Assembly: GCA_001655205.1 (NCBI GenBank)
Contig: LPNZ01007335.1
Span: 1 to 64,000 of the forward strand
Source of the DNA: Lenisia limosa
Lineage: Eukaryota; Breviatea
Direction: 5' to 3'
DNA: 64,000 nucleotides
In this document: piece after piece, positions 1 to 15,100 of the stretch
Layout: the number at the start of each line of letters is the position of its first letter
How positions within the stretch are numbered: the stretch's first letter is position 1
Program-made: the position numbers and the translations under genes
The notes under the pieces: model-generated
What the model was told of the DNA's origin: nothing
Seen by the model: only the letters and a program-made list of their open reading frames with translations
Database searches by the model: none

Positions 1-128
1 CCCCTCCACTCTTCCACGAAAATCTAATTCATCATAACTATTAATTTACATATATATAATAAATTTAACGCTTTCTTTCAACATATAGAAAAATAATTCG
101 CTACATAAACCATAAACTCGATCTTGGT

Positions 129-794
129 ATGAGTGACCTTTTCCAATCAGCCCTTCTTGCCCTTGAGGTAGGTAGCACCATTATGTAACAACATCTATAT
201 CAATTAGTTGTGCAATTTCATTCATTCTGTCACGCACACTAATTTTTCAAAGAGGGAGCACTATTCAGAGCTAAAAAAAAGCCAGCAAACGGTTGAATCC
301 CTTCAACATATTATTGCCTGCCATGAAGACTCAGTTTGCTTCTTTGGGATATTAAAGTGATTTGTGAGGGATTTGTACAGAAATATCACATTGTAACCTA
401 TTTAGATAAGACAGCTCCAAACAGCTCTTGCTGAAACCAAGGATAGGATGGTAAGTTTGCAGGATTGTTATCAAAATTTAATGTCCTTTCATTGACAATC
501 AGGCTTGCGTTGAGGCTGAAAGGGACAATGCTATTGCTAACGCATCCAAGTTAGCCAGCTTGAAAGACGTAAGAACCAAGTTTAAAATTGTTGTCATAAT
601 CGAGCTGATCCATATCCTGTTGCATTTGGTGATATCCCTAACTATTACAGACCATTGCCGATATTGTTGTCGGGTCTGCAGGAGGAATCCCATCAATGCA
701 TCCAAGGCCTCTTGACACTGTTTGCAATGCATTTGTCTTTCCTTTGTTTTGCATATTCCAGTTGATGATAGAACCATACCACCACACCCATTAA
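129..794 (+). CDS. Small coiled-coil protein, multi-exon, unknown
   Basis: I do not recognise this gene. From the ATG at 129 (MSDLFQSALLALE) five more exons join in one frame through GT-AG introns. The second carries REHYSELKKSQQTVESLQ, the third QLQTALAETKDRM, and the fourth an alanine/lysine-rich helix ending ASKLASLKD. The heptad-like spacing of leucines and charged residues suggests a coiled coil. The next exon turns non-helical (TIADIVVGSAGG) and the last one reaches a TAA at 792-794. The product would be about 110 residues. The exon joins are self-consistent, but no homologue supports them. The following exons on the same strand (1086-1903) could belong to the same transcript if the last exon drawn here is wrong. 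Confidence 0.45.
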
Positions 795-1085
795 ACTAAT
801 AAGCCTCTCAAAGCAAATCACAAATATATTTTTTCCATTTTCTGGAATCAGTCGACAAAACAAATTAATATCATATGCATATCTTATATTCTAAGTAAAA
901 GTGGTGTTTTTGAGAAGTTTTCAGGATACTACTCATGTAAAAACATCCTTTTTGTTGAGCAAACAGCAATGATTTTGACAATCACTGAATGAAAAATATA
1001 CACCGTTATTCCCATTTTGAAACTACAAATGATAATAATTGAAAGGGAGTTACTTAAATAATTAGAATCATCCTTATATGTTTAG

Positions 1086-1903
1086 CCATTATACACTCCT
1101 CAAAAGTCGGTATCATTTGCTCCCTCCCAAAGCCAGCCTCTTTCTCAGCACACAACACCCAAGAATTATCAACCCTTCTTAAACAATATCCCTCAAACCC
1201 AATTTTCAAACGTGCCATCTTCGCTTGAGGTATGCAAAATTGGCATTGTATTGCCTCCTATCTTCCTAAAATTTACTTCACAGCCTTTGAGTAGTAGTCA
1301 AGAAGTGAAAGACCATCAGCCTCTTACTCGAAGCCAAATATACCCGACACAAGAGTCCCAAATGGTTGGCCAATGATTTGTTCGTTTGTTTATGTCAATT
1401 CTTCCAATATTGTTGACTCTGTATTAGCCTGCAGTTAATGTTGCTCCTCAAAATAATCAAGAAAGTTCTGTTGATGTCTATCATCAAGGTATTTGGGAGA
1501 ATCATTGAAGGTTAATTCTGGGCGAAGTATACTGCATGAATACATTATTTAATAGCATGAATCAAAATTGCAGATTGTTCCATCGTATTTTTATTATTTT
1601 ACATTCCAGTGAGGGCTTCTCTCTCGGATGATTCCTATTCGAAATTCACCAGCATCGTTAAGTAAGAGAATAGGGTTATCTAGGTAATACAATTTAATAT
1701 ACTATACTGATAATAACAAAATGTTATTTTTGCATTTTGCCATTCTGTTTACATCCTCAATTTCCTTCGTGTAACTCCTCGCCACCTTATTCTATAGAGA
1801 CGTAAATTCCAATCAGCTATCTCTTGAATCTGCACTGGAGAGGGTGGCAAACATTTTGCCGCCCCGACTGTTTGAAAAGGTCAAAGCCCTTTGGGTTCAG
1901 TAG
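1086..1903 (+). CDS. Unknown P/Q/S-rich protein with conserved-looking C-terminus, 5' end not found
   Basis: At least five exons in one frame: a Pro/Gln/Ser-rich stretch from 1086 (begins PLYTPQKSVSFAPSQSQ, ends SNVPSSLE), a second low-complexity exon (PLSSSQEVKDHQPLTRSQ), PAVNVAPQNNQESSVDVYHQ, then VRASLSDDSYSKFTSIVK. The final exon is the most protein-like (SALERVANILPPRLFEKVK, ending ALWVQ) and stops at TAG 1901-1903. Every junction has GT-AG ends and keeps frame. I see no start codon in frame before 1086, so an upstream exon is missing. It may be the continuation of the coiled-coil gene at 129-794. The interval 795-1085 holds no exon I can defend. Confidence 0.45.
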
Positions 1904-1944
1904 ATTTATAGGAATGTTATTTTATATTTGTATACCATTTATGC

Positions 1945-2090
1945 CTATGCTGGGGAGGCATGCAGAAAGCTGTGCGCACAGAGTTGTAAGGCAAATGATT
2001 GGGTGAATTAATATTATACTTATAAGCGTGATGGACGGCTTCGGCCAGATACATCTTTATTTTTTTTATTTCTCATTGCTATATATGAAG
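1945..2090 (+). repeat. Dispersed repeat family A, fullest copy in 3' intergenic space
   Basis: A ~145 bp segment between the stop of the upstream gene and the stop of Rab4. It shares long stretches with 49041-49200, including GCAGAAAGCTGT, CAGAGTTGT.AGGCAAAT, CTTATAAG.GTGATGG and GGACGGCT..., followed by CAGATA and a T-rich end with TTTATTTCTCAT. A shorter copy of its 3' half is at 42881-42925. It contains no long open frame. Confidence 0.7.
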
Positions 2091-2215
2091 ACCAAAGAAT
2101 TACGATTCTGTAATATACATTATTCTGGATTCCACACGAAAAAAATAAAAGAAAAAAAAAACAGTTTGAAGGGATGACAATTCCCGCCAAAATAAGAAAC
2201 AACAACCACAATCAC

Positions 2216-3439
<1,224 letters not shown>

Positions 3440-3600
3440 ATTTGTTTGTAGCGATTGTTATATAAGTAATATTAAAATATAAATTAATAGTATGTGGCTT
3501 CAAAAACAAGAACTTGTTATTCATTGATAGTTTTCGAAACTTGTCGAAAATACTTAAAGGGTTCAAAAACTGCTTTTTGAACCTTTAAAACTATCATACA

Positions 3601-6600
3601 ATGACAGCTTACTTAGAACCCTTCAAGGTTGATATCGCAACCCAGGTGGCTGCCTTTGCTTCTCTTTCTGTTGAACAGGTTAAGTCTGCTATGGAGGTAT
3701 GAACTGCTCTGTTCAGGGGAATATTTACTAATTGATAATATATAGGCTCCTCGTGACCCCAAGCTTGGTGACTTTGCTGTTAACGTTGCTCGCTTTCAAA
3801 AGATGGTTAAACTCTCTGGAAAGCCCGTTGTTCTGGCCAAGGAGTGGGCCGAAAAGGTGGGAAGAAAATAGCACAATTCATTTTTTGGCTTGTGTCACTC
3901 TCATTCTCCTGGAGGTTCTAAGGGCCCTCTGATTAAGCTATTATTAGTGTGGCAGTTTACACCTCCTATATCTTCTTTTCACCTTGAGGAAGTGGCACCC
4001 TCGCACACCTCTTACTTGTTCTTCTTCCCTTCCCAATGCCCTCCTCCCCGAGTTGGTTTTAACTCGGGTCAGATCGAGAAAACCGAGTTTGTGTCATCGG
4101 CTTCTGCAGCTGGTCCCTTCATGAACTTCCGCATCAACGCCGAAAAGGCCGTACAGTGGGCCATGGGCCTTTTTTTTTTTTCTTTGTGGTTATTGTTTTT
4201 CATCTCTTTTGTTTTATTTGAAGGTCCTTTGTGTTCTTTCTTGAGCTGGTTGCACGTTTAGTTTGCTAACACAGTCAGACTCATCACAGATGCAGTCCGT
4301 GAACAAGGCGATAAGTTCGGCTGCACCAATGTCGGCGCTGGCAAGAAGGTGAGTAAACTGGCTTTACATTTTGACCTTTTTCTTATGGCTGATTTCTAAC
4401 TGCCAAGGTTGTTGTTGAGTTTTCTTCTCCCAACATTGCCAAGCCTTTCCATGCTGGTCATCTCCGTTCCACCATCATCGGTAACTTCATTGCGGTCCTT
4501 CACCGCAAGCTAGGCTATGACGTTACTACGTAAGTCACTTGAATTCTGCTATCTCTTCAACTGAAATTTATACCTTTTCTCATTCTCTCCTTAGCATCAA
4601 CTATCTTGGCGATTGGGGAAAGCAGTACGGTCTTCTTGCCCTTGGTTTCAAGCAGTTTGTGGGTTTCTTCTCTGATTTTCAACCAAAAACAAAGCGGATG
4701 ATGTAACCAAGCCCACTTCAGGTTCGGTGACCGCGAGGAGCTCAAGAAGTCCCCCATCCTTCACCTCTACCATGTTTACGTTGAGATCAACAAACTTGCT
4801 GCCGACAACCCATCGATTCACGACGAGGCCCGTGCCTACTTCAAGCTCATGGAGGAAGGGTAAGGATCTGATAAGTTATTGACAGCGCTAACAGATTACA
4901 GTTGAATTGACTTTATAGTGACGAGGAAGCTCTTTCTCTCTGGCGTGAGTTCCGTGAGCTCTCCATCGAGGAGTACAAGAAGATCTACCACCGTCTCAAC
5001 GTTGAAGTGAGTTCTCTTCGATATTGTTGAATATTTTATCAGGAAATAACATGTTACAGTTTGACGTTTACTCTGGCGAGTCGATGATGAACGAAGGCAT
5101 GCTCCGTGCCGTTGACGAGCTTACCAAGCAGGACCTCCTTGTCGAGGATAACGGCGCTATGGTAGGCGTGCCTTTGTGAGGGTTTCTTTAGTACCAAAAA
5201 AACAAATATCTCTCTTTTTTTTTGTTTTTGATTTATCGGTTTTTTACAACCTGATTGGAACACTAGTTATTGTCCTTAACCCTTTAGATTGTCGACCTCA
5301 AGGCTGACAAGGCCGGTGTTGCCCTCATCAAGAAGACTGACGGTGCTACTCTTTACATTACCAGAGATATTGCCGCAGCCACTGAGAGACATGAGAAGTA
5401 CAACTTCGACAAGGTTGGTTGGATACCGGTAGACTTCGCTGTTGATGGCTTGAAAGTTTTCATGACTCTTCAGATGTTCTACATTGTTGGTGCCCAACAG
5501 GACTACCATTTCAAGCAGCTCTTCTCTCTGCTCAAGGTTTGTGATGATTAGCTCCACCTATCAACGCAATTTTGAATGATCCTATTTTCTGACATATCTC
5601 CAGAAAATGAAATGCGATTGGTCTACCAAGTGCCAACATGTCAACTTTGGTATGGTCCGTGGAATGTCCACCCGTAAGGGTACTGTGGTCTTCCTCAATG
5701 ACATCCTTGAAGAGGCTAAGAACACCATGTATGAGAAGGTAAGCGTTGGTTATTTTTTCAACTTTTGGGCGTTTTGTTTAATCCTTGAAGATGAAGGAGA
5801 ACCAGGAGAAGTTTGACTCAATGGAAGATCCCGAGGGTGTTTCTGACATTGTTGGTGTCTCCGCTGTGATTATCCAGGACATGCAAGCCAAGGTGAGAGC
5901 AGTTGTTGTTGGCTTTTTGGGGTTGTTTTTGTCCTTTGTATGTAATTTCACAGTATGTTTGCGTTATTCTACAGGGTTACAATTACCTACCCGTTATGGA
6001 CGTCACTTACGCTGTAGCGTGTCAAGGATTATGACTTTAACTGGGACCGTATGACTGCCACAGACGGCTACACTGGTCCTTACCTTCAGGTGAGTAAAAC
6101 CAGCCTCAGTTTACTTTGCTGGATTTGACACTCACCTCATCAGTACGCCCACGCTCGTCTCTGCTCAATTGAGCGCAAATCAGGTATCTCAATGGAAGGT
6201 GAATTCGACTCATCTCTCGTTGCCAGCCACCCTGAAGTCCAAGCCCTTGCCCTTGAGATCGCCAAATACGCTGACGTTAGCCTTCCTCCTTTTCCTGTCT
6301 TCCCCTGCAACTCTTGTTGTTTGACCTCTCGTAGACTCTTGAAAGTGCCTCAAAGTCCTGCGAACCTTCTCACCTTCTCACCTACCTGTTCAACCTTGCC
6401 CATCTCATCACTTCTGGTTAGTTGGTTGACCAATGCTTTTCTGTTTCTTTGCTCCCCCCCCCCCCCNNNNNNNNNNNNNNNNNNNNNNNNNNNNNNNNNN
6501 NNNNNNNNNNNNNNNNNNNNNNNNNNNNNNNNNNNNNNNNNNNNNNNNNNNNCCTGCTGTTGCCAAAGCTCGTCTTATCTTCCTTTCTTCAGCCCGTGTC

Positions 6601-6715
6601 GTATGATGGGTTACATTGTGCCACATTTGGTCAAATCTCTTTTCAGCTCTTCACCTTTCAGGTTCTTGCTGATGGTATGAAGATCCTTGGTCTGCGCCCT
6701 CTCCAGAGCATGTAA
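3601..6715 (+). CDS. Arginyl-tRNA synthetase, cytosolic
   Basis: A class I synthetase that charges tRNA-Arg. The protein starts [15 protein letters not shown]. It has the HIGH signature as [12 protein letters not shown], the catalytic core stretch [12 protein letters not shown], and the KMSKS-equivalent loop [12 protein letters not shown]. Further along are [30 protein letters not shown] and the start of the DALR anticodon-binding domain. It ends [10 protein letters not shown] at TAA 6713-6715. The MSTRKG loop and the short GL.P...M C-terminus are those of fungal-type ArgRS and not of the animal enzyme. I see no mitochondrial presequence. More than a dozen introns. The gap at 6467-6552, next to a C run, removes part of the DALR domain. 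Confidence 0.95.
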
Positions 6716-7025
6716 TTCTTCTTGTTTGGTCGAGGAGACTGCGCTCAATAGATGGTATATTTCAACAAGAGGAAGGACCATTCAAATGTGGATACGTATG
6801 GTGTCATTTGAAAACCATCAACAAAAACTGGGTAGCTTGCAAGTCCCTTGGGGTCTCTGGATTGAAATGGTTGAGAGATACACTGCAAAGCTCTCAAGCG
6901 TACATTTTATCAAGTCAAGACTATTCCAGAATTCCTCAATTCAATTCAACTCCCCGGCCGCGTACCTCATTTTTCACAAAAAAACAATTCAAAAAAAGAA
7001 CGTTTTTGTGATTGTTTTGTTAAGC

Positions 7026-8386
<1,361 letters not shown>

Positions 8387-8669
8387 ACGCCCTGTATTCA
8401 TTTTTCATCCTTTTCTTCAAGCGGGGACTTCTCATGGACCATGGAAAATACATTAATAAAAAGCTAGATGAAACAACTACAATAATGAGGGGACGTCTTC
8501 AGCCACCTCGGCCGGCGGCTCAGGTCGAAGACTTGGGTTCCGAACGAGGGTCATCGCTTTTAGCCACCTGCAAGGTTCAAATTGGTGCTCTGGGTAGCAT
8601 CATTTCCAAATTACACTTACTAATAGTATATAGAAACTACTACTGTGTGTACATAAAAACAGTCTTATT

Positions 8670-9099
8670 CAAATGAGTATTAGTGGGGACCAACCTATTA
8701 CGGACAAGCCTTGCACGGGGGTTCGCCTTTCGGTGCCCACCCGGTCGTCGATGCTCTGTGTGTGTCAGCGAAGACGGAAATCAAGCAAAGTGCAAGCGTT
8801 GACCTGTTGACCCTCAAACCAGACACCAGTAATCCAATAAACACCCGCATGATCGGGTTATGGTATCGGTGATGCATGACACACAAGGCTCCAACTATAT
8901 CGTAAGAAAGACTGTCACAAAGACTAACAGGAAGAGAAAGTACTTCTGTTCAATTTCGGGTCATCCACACGAGCATATGCTCTTGCTACCTATACGAAGT
9001 GAAAACAACAGGTCACCGGGCACCTACGTTAAAAACGTATTTAATGAAGTGCCAGATAGCCTCAATGAAGCCTGCGAAGACGTATGAAAAGGACGCCAT
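8670..9099 (-). CDS. Possible small membrane protein
   Basis: An ATG at 9099 opens MASFSYVFAGFIEAIWHF followed by IKYVFN, an amphipathic-to-hydrophobic stretch. A GTAGGT donor follows. A later open exon reads LSYDIVGALCVMHHRYHNP and then a hydrophobic MRVFIGLL, after which a further intron and a short last exon can be drawn with a stop near 8670. The splicing is my reconstruction, without family support. It could equally be a 3' untranslated part of the large membrane-protein gene that ends at 9164. The rest of 8387-8669 shows no coding signal. Confidence 0.3.
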
Positions 9100-9163
9100 G
9101 AAGTCGTAAATGCCGAAGAGCCGACGACTGCACCGTCAAAAACTCTTCAAGGGCTGAAACTCA

Positions 9164-12100
9164 CTAAATGATACTCTGTCGGTTGTCAGTAAGGATGTAG
9201 CGTCCACCGTTAACTATTATGAAACGTGCCCATGCACGGAAGGAGCCTGGTGTATGTGGTCAATTCAACAGTCATTCTCCTACCCAGCGTAATTGAAATG
9301 ACCAAAAGGGAAAGGAGCCACTCTTCGGCTACATCCCCCCAAAACATCAACATTCCAAATAAGGCAAGCATCAGAAAGAGGAAGAAGAACGTAATCATAA
9401 AATGAGCCGCCTTGACTGTAAGAGTCTCAAGAATATTCCATACCTGGAGGCCCGGGAAAGTCGTTACCGCCCAAGGTTGACAAATAGATCTGTCAATGGC
9501 GAATTCACCTCTTCTGAGCATGAGTACCTGAGTGTTATTCGGCACCGGAAATGTCATGCTTACATGTTCCTTAAAATTGGAGAATATAGACTTCCAAAGC
9601 CAGAGCAGATAGAGTGTTGCCAAGACGAAAGCGAATAGACATGCTTTGATCACATCGATTTCAAAATCATCAACAAATTTGGAAATCTGTCAGAGTAAAA
9701 ACACTACAAAGTGTCCAGTGGAATCCCTTGTAGCAGGGCCTACATCTTGCTGATAGGTGACGATCACAGCTGTTAACGCAGGTGACGGTTTGCCCCACCC
9801 CAAAAGCAAGCCTGAAAGTCAAAATGCTGCAAAGGAAAGTGTGTTGGACTAAACTAGATACTTGGGTATTACACACAAAAGCCCCTTGTACTTGGTAACG
9901 TGAGAGATATTTGTCCGAAAACCGCCAAAGCTGAAGGAGAAGAAGGGTCTTTGACAGAGTCAATATAGAACCTGACTTGCTGGCTAAACTCCGGGTCATC
10001 TGGACGTCAGGTGATTGCATTCGTAGACTAATAAATACTCTTATGATATACTAATAGCATATCCTTGAAAGAAGTGAAACCCTATTTGTGAACAACGACA
10101 TTTTTAGTCCACTATCTAAGTCATACCTGAGGTTTCAACAACGGCTAAAAGGGATTTGGCGGCAATTGAAGTCTCCCGCACAACCTAAAGCATAACAAAA
10201 GACTTGCGGGCAATACCTGTCGGATTTGCTGAACACCAAACTGGAACCACAGAATTCCAGCGTACATGCACGCTGCAACCATGACCATTAACTAGAGAGT
10301 AAAAGGGAAGTGAATCGATTCTCAGCATACCAGGACCCAAAGTGATAGTGCAAGCCAGAGCCTCAAGGGGAAACGGAAAGGCTTCATGAAGGCCTGAGGA
10401 TCACAATATGATTGGAATTATGAAGTAATTAGTAGCACCTGACAAAGCTGCTCATACTATCACCAAACAGTTACGTTACTACACCCACCCTATTCTGAGA
10501 GAGTGGTCCAGGGGTGTACTTTTTCTTGTACTTCATCTTCTGGTGATGTGTCATTCGGTGCCATCCTTGCACTACTGGGTTCTTCCGTCGAAAAGCGGAC
10601 TAATGAGGTGACCAACTATTGCCAATGGCAGTATCAGATGCAGTGTAGTGGCTCACTGTTTTATCCTCATCCTTGAGCCTGAAAGCTTCCTCATCTTCCG
10701 CTATTGTACTTCGATAAAATCCAAAAAATCGACCAATGGAACTACAGAAATGAGTTTTTTAATAAAAGATTGTTTGTTCCCACCTTTTCACAGAGTGTTT
10801 GATTTGATGAGGTTTATAAGAGATGTGCTGTTGGTGTGAGAAGCAGAGGAAATTACTCACCTTTCTGTCAAGGAGTTTCTTGACAAGGTTAATATCCATT
10901 TGTGACACTAAGGTTAGGGGGTATTCACCTTTCCTAGTCTTTATCTTTTCGGTGAGTTCAAAGAACCGAATAAATAAGAAGCTCACAATTTGCTTGAAAA
11001 GAGACCAGATAAAGCTGGAGCAAATGAAGATAGTGAGGCATCTCAGGGCCATGTTATAAGCGTAAAGTGGGCGGTCGTATTTACCTTCTATCGATGGCGT
11101 TTCAATACTAAGGGATAACGACCATACTGACCAACGTTATGAAGATAGCAACCGTATAGGCGACCATGAAGGCAGCTCCGACGGGAAGAAGCCACGTGCG
11201 AACGCTACACTCCTCTTAGAATTGAAAAATAACAAAGTGCTTGTATATCATATGATATCATAAACAAGGCGTGAAACGACCAAAAGACACCCTTACCTCA
11301 CCTGATAACGTTACTAAGTACAAGGGGGATGATTGGTAAAATCACAATGTAGAGCAGCATGTCAAAAGAGGCTGAAACGTAATTTTTTTTGAAAAGGTAT
11401 GATGAACGACGGCTGAAAAATCAATAAAAGAGACAAATTTATGTTATGATGTTCTTCATGCTGCTTTTTATACCACCACCCTCACTGAAAACGGTTATGT
11501 CGGAGTTGAGAGAATTGATAAAGCAAAACTCATGAGACGGTTCAGATGCGACACCTCCGACCTGACATGTCAGTTTTCGTTCTGTTAGGCCTCCACTTAC
11601 ATAGAATATCAGACGGTAGGTCCCTGAAAGTCCGCTAATAAACCTAGACAAGTTAGCTGGTGGAAACTGCCGAAGCAGCATAGTGAGCCCCTTACAAGAG
11701 CAGCATAGCCCCTTACGAGAACAGCATAGCCCCTTACGAGAGCAGCATAGCCCCTTACAAGAGCAGCATAGCCCCTTACGAGAACAGCATAGCCCCTTAC
11801 GAGANNNNNNNNNNNNNNNNNNNNNNNNNNNNNNNNNNNNNNNNNNNNNNNNNNNNNNNNNNNNNNNNNNNNNNNNNNNNNNNNNNNNNNNNNNNNNNNN
11901 NNNNNNNNNNNNNNNNNNNNNNNNNNNNNNNNNNNNNNNNNNNNNNNNNNNNNNGCAGCATAGTGAGCCCCTTACGAGAAGTTGTCAAACTGAAATGAGC
12001 CGTTTGCGTTTGTCGTTCCATTTGTGAAAGTGAACCGAGCAGAGTGAGTCTGTGTCCACTCTTCGCCATCCTGCATGGACCATAATGAAAGACCGGTATA

Positions 12101-15100
12101 AGGATGATACTATCATGAATTATTTGGGAAATTCAGTCGTGAATTAGATTTCAAATTCACTGTTATAGAAGTGAACCAACTGCACCTTCTTTTCGGCCAC
12201 AACCCTGATGACTTTGAAACCGCTTGGACTGAGTCCTGCTGGATATTCCGTCCATCCGTCTATCAAGTGAATAGCATGTCAAGTGGTGTCTAATGAAAGC
12301 CACATGTAGTATGACACAATAATTCTCTCAAATATGTTGTGACAGGTGTATCAAGCCAGCACACCAGGCAGGTAAGGGATTGCCTTGATCAAAGGCTGTT
12401 CTATTGAACTCTCGTCATTTCCTGAAGTCAAGCGGTGCTAATATGTTACTCAACCGAACAGAGAGGACCAACACAAAGCTGGCTGGAACCTCCAGCAATG
12501 ATAGCGTCGGAGACCGAAGAGGTCAGTCCAATTGGTTGTGTTTCTATTTCGACTCTGCAAGTTGTTAGGCTTTCAGACTACCCACCTTAATACAGTGTTC
12601 ACAATTCGAATTGAAGAAGAGACAGCTTCAGTCCAGCTGGTCGATCTCATGGCCAACCCGTATTTATCATCTGCCATGTTAAAATTCCTGATGCAGACGT
12701 AGTATATCATATACTATATGTTATATCCTATTTCATATCATATACTCTTCACAATTACAATGCTATATTATATCATGTTAGCAAAAACTATGAGCAGATT
12801 GATGACATGCCCCTTTGCCAACCCATATCCTGTGTAGCAGCCTGGGGGCGGAAGACAAGTCGATACATTCCGGTTTCAGCTGCGAGTATACTGGGGAGAA
12901 AGAGTACCTGAGGTAGTGTAAACCGCAACCAGAGACCAAAGTCAAACCCCAAATGAAGAAGGCAGCCACATCGTACCTCTCCAAGGTGGTTAGAAACAGC
13001 GTAATCAGGGTCAATCACAGCGTTTTTACCAACTACAAAAGAAATAAGAAACTTCACAAGCACTTTTAAGAGTTCCTTTTTGTCCCACTCCCCTCTCACG
13101 AGTTTCGAATTCCAAACAAAATGAGCGGCAACTTAAATAAATCTCATCTGGAAGAACATCCAGTGAAATGACCCCATCAGCCACTGAATATGAGTCCAAG
13201 CATGAGAAGTTACCCACGGTTATCGGAAACGTATGGCAATGCAAAGCCCATTGTCCGAGCGGCCGACTGAATGCAGTTGACACAGTCCTTTGGTGGTGAA
13301 GACAGAGAGGGGAATGCTGCTTGATAGATTCAAAAAAGACCTACTTGACTGAAACGTTGGGCTGGTTCGATTGCCACATCCAAGTCGGCGTTGCTAACCC
13401 TGTTGCCTCCCTGAAGAGGTGAGGGTAAGAAGTGCACTCACTGCAGTGTACACAAGGAGATGGAAGGGAGGCCGATCGTATCCAACTGCATGCCCTCTCT
13501 GAGCGGCTGCTGAGCGGATGTTCACAAATCGGGCTGGAGTGTCACATTCGGATTGAGTGCGGCAAGAAGACTGACCCCCTTACAATCTGTTATGAGTCTG
13601 AGATACGAAGGTTGATTGGACACTGTGAGCGACCAACTCAGGTCGAGGCGCGATGACGGCATGTCGGCCAATTGGTAGGTGATAAGCGACTAAGGAGTCA
13701 ACGAGAGGCAGTGCTAACCTGGCCTGGGATAGCGGAGTTTACTGTTATTTCAGTGAAATCTGCTTGCTCCGTCTCGGGATCAACGGTTGCAATATTACCA
13801 CTCAGTGCATCTGAAAATGTGAAAAGGCCGTCCCTATGTCAGGAAAGCTCACCATTGGTTTGACCCCTAATAACTGCCTCAATCCTAACACGACACTCTG
13901 TATGCTTTCCAGAACATGGTGCTGCAATATGAGTTGTTGTAGAGAAATGGGAACTTCAAATATCATTGAAGTTGCCCCCCCCCACGGTAGTATGCGCCTT
14001 GGAGATGTACCAAGGGCTGTGAGGCTAACGGGAAACCTGTGGAAGCAATACTAAACAGTGATAACACCAATTACCACATACCTTGCAGAACTCTCAATAA
14101 CAGAAATCTGAAGGTCCCAGACCGGACGAAACAACGTTTCCTTTATTGTCACAACAAATTATTATCATGTGTGCTTGGTAAGAGAATATATCTAAATAGT
14201 ATTACATGAATGAATCATAATATCATCACGATTTGCTTAGAGTATGTTTTAGAGTGGAAATTTGCTGACCTGAACTTTGACACATGCATCCATGTTGCCC
14301 AGAGGACATAGAATCAGCGAATACTACAGAATCAGGACAAGAAACAACGCAACGGTCCTACGTTAATATCAGTGTTGCCGGCCATGAGATAGAGAGTAGA
14401 GTTGAGCCGGCCGTTAGGGTCGGATGCCAGAAGAGTCGGGTAAATGCGGCAAGTCTCACTTGACTCATGAAAAATGAAGAGATTATGAGGTAAGCCGAAA
14501 CGAAAACTCACGTTGTCTCTTCAGTAGATTCACACAACACTTCCACTGTGAAGTTTGAAAGAGGAGCAGACGTCTGTGGAGATAAGACAGGGAGTTCTGA
14601 AACAAGAAAACCTTCGAGTCTTTCAACGTGGCAGTCAGAGGAAAGGGGAAGGGGTGCGTCACAGATATTGGAACAGCGGATATTGAGTCGTTCTGTATCG
14701 GAAAGATCAGGGAAAAAAAGCAAACCAGTGGTCTGGAGGTGACATCGACAGAAAAACTGTATGGATTGGCATGGATCATAAACACTTGACTAAAGGGTCA
14801 GGACCTGGACCGAAAGCGTTACCTGGTCCTGGTGTTGGCGGTGGCAATGACAACCAAACGGCCAGCGAACCAGTCCGGTACGGGCAATGTCACTGTGGAC
14901 TTGCCATTCTCCAGCGTGAAGGCGGCACTTGATGGGATATCCCTGGGGGGGGGGGGGNNNNNNNNNNNNNNNNNNNNNNNNNNNNNNNNNNNNNNNNNNN
15001 NNNNNNNNNNNNNNNNNNNNNNNNNNNNCCTGGAAACATTGCCGTATACCGAGGCTAAACTATCAGTATCTTGAAACCACAGCAACTATCAACAAACCTT

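Noticed and set aside
8860-9087. 75-codon plus-strand frame between TPI and the large membrane gene
   Set aside because: No family resemblance. The opposite strand gives a more protein-like reading with splice signals, though that too is weak.
11683-12027. Plus-strand frame of repeated SPLREQH units as a repeat protein
   Set aside because: It is the 21-bp minisatellite read on the non-coding strand. The surrounding exons on the minus strand belong to the beta-module gene.
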